This document shows, one piece after another, positions 5,253 to 8,503 of a stretch of DNA of 8,503 nucleotides (position 1 is its first letter; each line of letters opens with the position of its first letter). The DNA lies in the NCBI GenBank assembly GCA_003164075.1, contig PLRZ01000191.1, positions 459 through 8,961 of the forward strand, written 5' to 3'. A program made the position numbers and the translations under genes. The DNA comes from Bryobacterales bacterium. GTDB lineage: Bacteria > Acidobacteriota > Terriglobia > Bryobacterales > Bryobacteraceae. A model generated the notes under the pieces. It ran no database searches. It saw nothing but the letters and a program-made list of their open reading frames with translations, and was not told where the DNA came from.

Positions 5253-6224
5253 TTAAGGTTTTCTCTGTGTCTCCGTGTCTCTGTGGTGAACTTCTTTCGC
5301 CCCCATTTCGAGCGTCCCCACAATCTCCCCCACCTCCGCGATTTTCTCCCGCCGCAGAAACTCCCCCAACTCCTCGGCGATTCGCAGCGGCGAGCGCGGA
5401 TCCCAGAACGTCGCCGTCCCCACTTCCACCGCTCTCGCGCCTGCGATCAGGAATTCCGCCGCGTCTTCCCCGTTGGCGATGCCGCCCAGGCCCACGACCG
5501 GAATCTTCACCGCGAGCGCCGCCTGGTACACCAGCCGCAGCGCGATCGGCTTGATCGCCGGCCCCGAGAGTCCCCCGAATCCGGCGCCGATCCGCGTGCG
5601 GCGCGTGCGCGCGTCGATGGCCAGCGCTACAAAAGTATTCACCAGCGAGATCGCGTCCGCTCCGTTTTCCTCCGCCGCCCGCGCCAGCGGCTCGATGGCG
5701 CTCACGTTCGGTGAGAGCTTCACTATCAGCGGCCGCCGCGCCACCCGCTTCACCGCCGCCACCACCTCGCCCAGCAGCGCCGCGTCGCTCGAGAAGAATA
5801 TGCCGCCGTGCCTGGTATTGGGGCACGAGACGTTCAACTCGTAGCCCGCCAGCCCGGCATAGTCCTCCAGTACGCGCACTACTTCCACGTAATCTTCCGT
5901 CCGGTAGCCGAACACGTTGGCGAAAACCGCCGTCGAGAAACGCGCCAGCGCCGGCAGTTTCTCCCGCACAAACGCCCGCACCCCGATGTTCTGCAGGCCG
6001 ACGGAATTGATCATGCCGGCTTCCGTTTCGATAACCCGCGGCGCCGGATTGCCCTCGATGGGCTCGCGCGACAAGCCCTTCACCACCAGCCCGCCGAGCG
6101 CGTTCAGGTCCACCAGCTTTTCGAACTCAATGCCGTATCCGAAGGTCCCCGATGCCGCCAGCACCGGATTGCGCAGCACCACGCCGCACAGGTTGGTCTC
6201 GAGAGACGGCGCCACATCGCTCAT
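5253..6224 (-). CDS. pyrD: dihydroorotate dehydrogenase, class 1B catalytic subunit
   Basis: PyrD (323 residues) oxidises dihydroorotate to orotate, step four of pyrimidine synthesis, using FMN. Seen: NPVLAASGTFGYG (19-31), NSVGLQNIG (73-81), the catalytic motif NVSCPNTRHGG with Cys134 as the base (Cys marks class 1; class 2 uses Ser), KLSPNV (169-174), SLVNT (193-197), GGLSGPAIKPIALR (217-230), and the FMN phosphate region GLGGIANGEDAAEFL (245-259) with EVGTATF (267-273). The overall pattern is class 1B, whose electrons pass through the PyrK iron-sulfur/FAD subunit to NAD; no pyrK lies in this window. Cytoplasmic. The start overlaps the stop of the upstream phosphatase-like gene as ATGA (6224-6221), indicating translational coupling. 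The normal fold ends near residue 309; the last residues come from a dispersed repeat, a likely 3' replacement with no expected loss of function. Confidence 0.96.
   Translation of the reverse strand: MSDVAPSLETNLCGVVLRNPVLAASGTFGYGIEFEKLVDLNALGGLVVKGLSREPIEGNPAPRVIETEAGMINSVGLQNIGVRAFVREKLPALARFSTAVFANVFGYRTEDYVEVVRVLEDYAGLAGYELNVSCPNTRHGGIFFSSDAALLGEVVAAVKRVARRPLIVKLSPNVSAIEPLARAAEENGADAISLVNTFVALAIDARTRRTRIGAGFGGLSGPAIKPIALRLVYQAALAVKIPVVGLGGIANGEDAAEFLIAGARAVEVGTATFWDPRSPLRIAEELGEFLRREKIAEVGEIVGTLEMGAKEVHHRDTETQRKP
5259..5288 (+). repeat. CTCTGTG-type repeat, copy 2, inside the 3' end of pyrD
   Basis: The sequence reads TTTTCTCTGTGTCTCCGTGT then CTCTGTGGTG, a variant of copy 1. On the minus strand it is translated as the last residues of PyrD, HHRDTETQRK. 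This peptide is a familiar by-product of this repeat when it lies at a gene's 3' end, and it does not belong to the dihydroorotate dehydrogenase fold. Confidence 0.75.
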
Positions 6225-7693
6225 GTGGCCAGCGCCTCGCCCAGCACGCGCCCCACTGCCGAGGACGGCTCCGCAATCCCCATGGCCCGCGCCAGCGTGG
6301 GCGCCACGTCCACCGTTTCCACCGGCGCTTCGAAAACGCCCGCGCGGAATTGCGGCCCGTAGAAAAATAGCGGCACGCGTGCGTCGTAGTTGTAGAGCGA
6401 GCCGTAGGAAATGCCGCGCCCGGCTCCGAAGTCTTCCACGTATTCCGGCCGGTAGCTGAGCATCGCGTCACCCGAACGTTGGGCGTGAAAACTGTTTTGG
6501 AAACGTTTTTGCCATTCATTGTTCATGGAACAGCCCCCGCCGGCGGTGTAGTAGCCCGCCACCGCGGGATATTCGAGCGCCCCGTCCGCGGCCATGCGCC
6601 GCACCGTTTCGGCCCCGCCCGCTGTGGCCCTGCGATCGAGATAAAGGAACGGGTACAGATACTTCTCCAGGCGCCTCCCGGTATCTTTCAGGACGCTCTC
6701 CACGGCCTCCGCCACGGCCTCGCCGTTTACCGCCATACGCGGCCGCGCTTCCTTCGAAGGCTCCGGAGGCGCGCCGTGCGCCGCCGTCACCACCAGGTTG
6801 AAACCGTTCTCTCCCACCGCGCGCGCCAACTGGTTGCATAGATTCTCCAGCCTCCGGTCCAGTTGCAGCACCATCTGCTTCACCAGGGGCGACCGCGACC
6901 CGGTCTCATACCCCAGCAGCGCCGCCGAGCCATCGATCACGCACAACAGGTCCGCCGTGTTTCCCTGGCCCAGGCGGTCGCGCACCACCAGTTCCGCCGC
7001 CAGGTCGAACTCCATCGTCTGTCCGAATGGCGACGCCTGAAAGAGTTCCAGGAACTCCCGCGGATGGTTGGCGTCGTAGCGCAGCGTGCGCAACGGGGGA
7101 GCGCCCGGCGCGGCGTTCACCACCATCCAATTGGCGTCGCGCGCGGTGTCCGGCCCCCTGGCGATATTGAACCCGCGCAGCCAGTCCGGCTCGGCGCCCC
7201 GCGCGGTGAACTGTCCGCGATCGTCCAAAAAATACAGCCGCGCCGCCGCCGTTCCGGCAAACAGCGCGGCGTGAGCCCGCGTCATGGCCACCACCGCGAC
7301 GCGCATCCCCGCATCGTCGGCGGCCTGCGCCGCGAGCGTAGTGGCCAACAGTGCTTCGTCCGATGCCGGGACCGCCGCGTGCGCCGCGTAGTCCCACCAC
7401 GAATCGGCCACGATGCCGTGCTGCGCCGGCCAGGCGCCGGTTGCCAGGTTGGCAATCCCGCAGGTCGAGAACGTGCTCGATAGATGCCGGCAGCCGGCGA
7501 ACCAGGCCCCTTTGTCGGCCAGCCGCCGGAATCCACCGGTCCCAAACTGCTGCCACGCGGCATCCAGAGCGTCCGCGCGCAGTTGTTCCGCCACCACCAG
7601 CACGGTTAACTTCGGCCGACTGGGCGCGGCCCAGGACCTCCCGGCGAGGGCGCCCAGTACGCACGCGCTGAATTGCCGGCGGCAAATCTCCAT
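6221..7693 (-). CDS. alkaline phosphatase superfamily protein, catalytic site degenerate
   Basis: A 490-residue exported protein of the type I phosphodiesterase/PafA-like branch. It begins MEICRRQFSACVLGALAG, a Tat-like twin-arginine signal (Arg5-Arg6-x-Phe8) ending at SWAA. The fold is clear: VLVVAEQLRADALD (31-44), GGFRRLADKGAWF (53-65), LATGAWPAQHGIVADSWWD (83-101), DLLCVIDGS (248-256), NLVVTAAHG (299-307), YNYDARVPLFFYGP (434-447), VDVAPTLARAMGI (461-473). Against the usual motifs, most catalytic positions differ: first metal Asp is Glu36; nucleophile Thr (TxxGHA) becomes Ser76-x-x-Gly79-Ile80; the DYVGH pair becomes Ala258 and Tyr262; TADHG becomes TAAHG (Ala305, His306 kept); the last His (HGS) becomes Tyr430. 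It is therefore probably an inactive or refunctioned pseudoenzyme. The frame is intact over full length, so it is not simply decaying. No Shine-Dalgarno precedes ATG 7693. It overlaps pyrD by four bases. Confidence 0.85.
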   Translation of the reverse strand: MEICRRQFSACVLGALAGRSWAAPSRPKLTVLVVAEQLRADALDAAWQQFGTGGFRRLADKGAWFAGCRHLSSTFSTCGIANLATGAWPAQHGIVADSWWDYAAHAAVPASDEALLATTLAAQAADDAGMRVAVVAMTRAHAALFAGTAAARLYFLDDRGQFTARGAEPDWLRGFNIARGPDTARDANWMVVNAAPGAPPLRTLRYDANHPREFLELFQASPFGQTMEFDLAAELVVRDRLGQGNTADLLCVIDGSAALLGYETGSRSPLVKQMVLQLDRRLENLCNQLARAVGENGFNLVVTAAHGAPPEPSKEARPRMAVNGEAVAEAVESVLKDTGRRLEKYLYPFLYLDRRATAGGAETVRRMAADGALEYPAVAGYYTAGGGCSMNNEWQKRFQNSFHAQRSGDAMLSYRPEYVEDFGAGRGISYGSLYNYDARVPLFFYGPQFRAGVFEAPVETVDVAPTLARAMGIAEPSSAVGRVLGEALAT

Positions 7694-7702
7694 GAAGGGA
7701 GT

Positions 7703-7730
7703 TTAACATCGGCGAAAGTAATGTTATAGT
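7703..7730 (+). promoter_or_regulatory. sigma-70-type promoter with extended -10 for the HTH gene
   Basis: TTAACA (7703-7708, five of six matches to TTGACA) is followed after 16 bases by TATAGT (7725-7730, five of six matches to TATAAT), preceded by TGT (7722-7724), an extended -10. Transcription would begin near 7737, leaving a leader of about 65 bases before ATG 7802. On the opposite strand TATAAC (7728-7723) overlaps the same box and could serve the phosphatase-like gene, though no minus-strand -35 is convincing. Confidence 0.5.
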
Positions 7731-7801
7731 AGGCGTTCAATACAATCCTTCTGTACCGGGTGTTTGGAATCTTTTCCATCGCCTGGGCAGAGAGGCGGCT
7801 G

Positions 7802-8122
7802 ATGAAAGATAAACAAAGCGTCCTGGGGTTAGCCACGGTTCGCCGCAATCGGGGTATCACTCTGCAACAGATCTCGGAAGCCACGAAGATAGGTATTCGC
7901 GCGCTGGAAGCCATTGAGGGTGGAGATTTCCGCAAGCTCCCTGGCGGCATTTATACCACCAGCTACATCCGCCAATACGCGCGGGCAATCGATTACCCTG
8001 AGGACGACATTCTGGACGTCTACCGTCGCCATATGGCCGGCGAATCCGTGGCCCCCCGCGCGACCCGCACGGAAAAGGTGCCCGGCGGATTCCGCCCCGC
8101 CTCCACCCCGGCAAGTTCGTAG
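7802..8122 (+). CDS. short RodZ-type helix-turn-helix protein without membrane domain
   Basis: A 106-residue protein with the Xre-like HTH of the RodZ/HTH_25 family. Seen: LGLATVRRNRGITLQQISEATKIG (8-31, first helices of the HTH), RALEAIEGGDFRKLPGGIYTTSYIRQYA (33-60), with the LPG-x-Y-x-x-x-(Y/F)-I-R-x-YA signature of RodZ N-termini. RodZ binds MreB through this domain and continues into a membrane helix and periplasmic part; here the chain stops after a Pro/Ala/Arg tail (80-106) with no transmembrane segment. It may be a soluble MreB-binding or DNA-binding relative. The ATG at 7802 is chosen because GAGAGG (7790-7795) lies six bases upstream; an in-frame GTG at 7760 would add 14 residues but has no ribosome site. 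No frame downstream restores a RodZ-like continuation. Confidence 0.8.
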   Translation: MKDKQSVLGLATVRRNRGITLQQISEATKIGIRALEAIEGGDFRKLPGGIYTTSYIRQYARAIDYPEDDILDVYRRHMAGESVAPRATRTEKVPGGFRPASTPASS

Positions 8123-8281
8123 TAGATCGTCCGGATCTGGTTCCTCTGAGAATAGTGGCTGTCCGTGGGGCAGCCAATCCTGCGTGCGGCCCGTTTCAGG
8201 CGGCTTGATGCTTTCAGCCAGGCCCTGGAGACCAGCCATTCCCCCCTCTAATGCTCGATATCGGTCCGACCTCAACGTTAT
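8123..8281. other. non-coding stretch after the HTH gene with small hairpins
   Basis: No credible gene on either strand. Two small hairpins are visible: AGATC/GATCT (8124-8128 with 8134-8138), directly after the stop, and TGGCTG/CAGCCA (8156-8161 with 8171-8176). Neither is followed by a T tract, so they are not standard terminators. Open frames across this stretch have no recognisable motifs or ribosome sites. Confidence 0.35.
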
Positions 8282-8456
8282 TTCAGAACTCCTGATGGCG
8301 TGGAATTTGCAGTGAGCCCGCAGGTGGGGCAGGCGGTGCTCGCCTGCCCGCCCGCGCTGAATTAGGCCCGCTGCTCGAATAGGATCGAGCGAAGGCGAGC
8401 ACCGCCTGCCCCACCTGCGGGCTCACTGCAAATTCCACGACATCAGGAGTTCTGAA
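8282..8456. repeat. 64-bp near-perfect inverted repeat with 47-base loop
   Basis: Arms 8282-8345 and 8393-8456 are reverse complements over 64 bases with one mismatch (G8298 opposite A8440). The 47-base centre (8346-8392) holds its own small hairpin, GCTCGA/TCGAGC (8373-8378 with 8385-8390). A second, alternative hairpin crosses the left arm boundary: GGGCAGGCG (8327-8335) with CGCCTGCCC (8341-8349). No open frame inside resembles a transposase, so it looks like a non-autonomous mobile element, MITE-like or REP-like, or a very strong structural RNA/cruciform. The last 47 bases of the window (8457-8503) show nothing recognisable. Confidence 0.9.
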
Positions 8457-8503
8457 GGTGCGCAATCGCTCCCTAACGGTCGCGGCTCCGTCAAATGCGC
8501 ATG

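Noticed and set aside
6906..7709. A 267-codon minus frame starting just upstream of the phosphatase-like gene
   Set aside because: Arg/Gly-rich out-of-frame reading; the overlapping frame has the alkaline phosphatase fold motifs and a Tat-like signal.
7914..8315. A possible frameshifted continuation of the HTH gene into a longer RodZ
   Set aside because: None of the downstream frames shows a transmembrane helix or RodZ C-terminal features. The shifted frame is Ser/Arg/Pro-rich and ends in the inverted repeat.
8282..8456. Insertion sequence with long terminal inverted repeats
   Set aside because: Only 47 bases separate the arms, so no transposase can be encoded. A non-autonomous element or hairpin is the most that can be supported.

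Overview
This is a GC-rich bacterial chromosomal window (about 60% G+C by eye), probably from a soil or environmental Gram-negative. The proteins have the look of Acidobacteriota (Bryobacter/Solibacter-like). That is an impression from protein style, the FtsX-type permease, the RodZ-like HTH protein and the dispersed repeats, not a database result. Signs of an outer membrane are indirect: a LolA-like protein and a MacB/LolC-type permease. I see no tRNA, rRNA, CRISPR array, transposase or phage gene.

Layout. (1) 3-3246, plus strand: a tight membrane-stress cluster. The tail of an unseen upstream gene overlaps by ATGA a His-rich NfeD/YuaF/YqiJ-like membrane protein. A full-length flotillin (SPFH), a PspA/IM30 protein and a very short beta-carbonic-anhydrase-like protein follow, with gaps of 5, 30 and 12 bases. 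(2) 3247-3359: a convergent junction filled by a perfect 35-bp inverted repeat built of 10-base units. (3) 3360-5157: a divergent pair, an FtsX/MacB-type ABC permease (minus) and a LolA-like exported protein (plus), with only about 22 bases between the proposed starts. (4) 5158-5290: a second convergent junction with two copies of a CTCTGTG-type low-complexity dispersed repeat; one copy supplies the last residues of pyrD. (5) 5253-7693, minus strand: an alkaline-phosphatase-superfamily protein with a Tat-like signal and most catalytic positions replaced, overlapping by ATGA a class 1B dihydroorotate dehydrogenase gene (pyrD). (6) 7694-8122: a promoter and a short soluble RodZ-type HTH protein. 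(7) 8123-8503: no credible gene; it holds a 64-bp near-perfect inverted repeat around a 47-base loop.

How it fits together. The first cluster combines the flotillin/NfeD microdomain system with the PspA membrane-repair system, so it probably serves envelope integrity; the role of the carbonic-anhydrase-like protein there is unknown. The permease and LolA-like gene suggest lipoprotein or lipid handling at the envelope, but no ABC ATPase is present. pyrD is pyrimidine biosynthesis and its coupling to a degenerate phosphatase-like protein is unexplained. The best candidates for something undescribed are that apparent pseudoenzyme, the NfeD-flotillin-PspA-carbonic-anhydrase grouping, and the three repeat structures at gene 3' ends.
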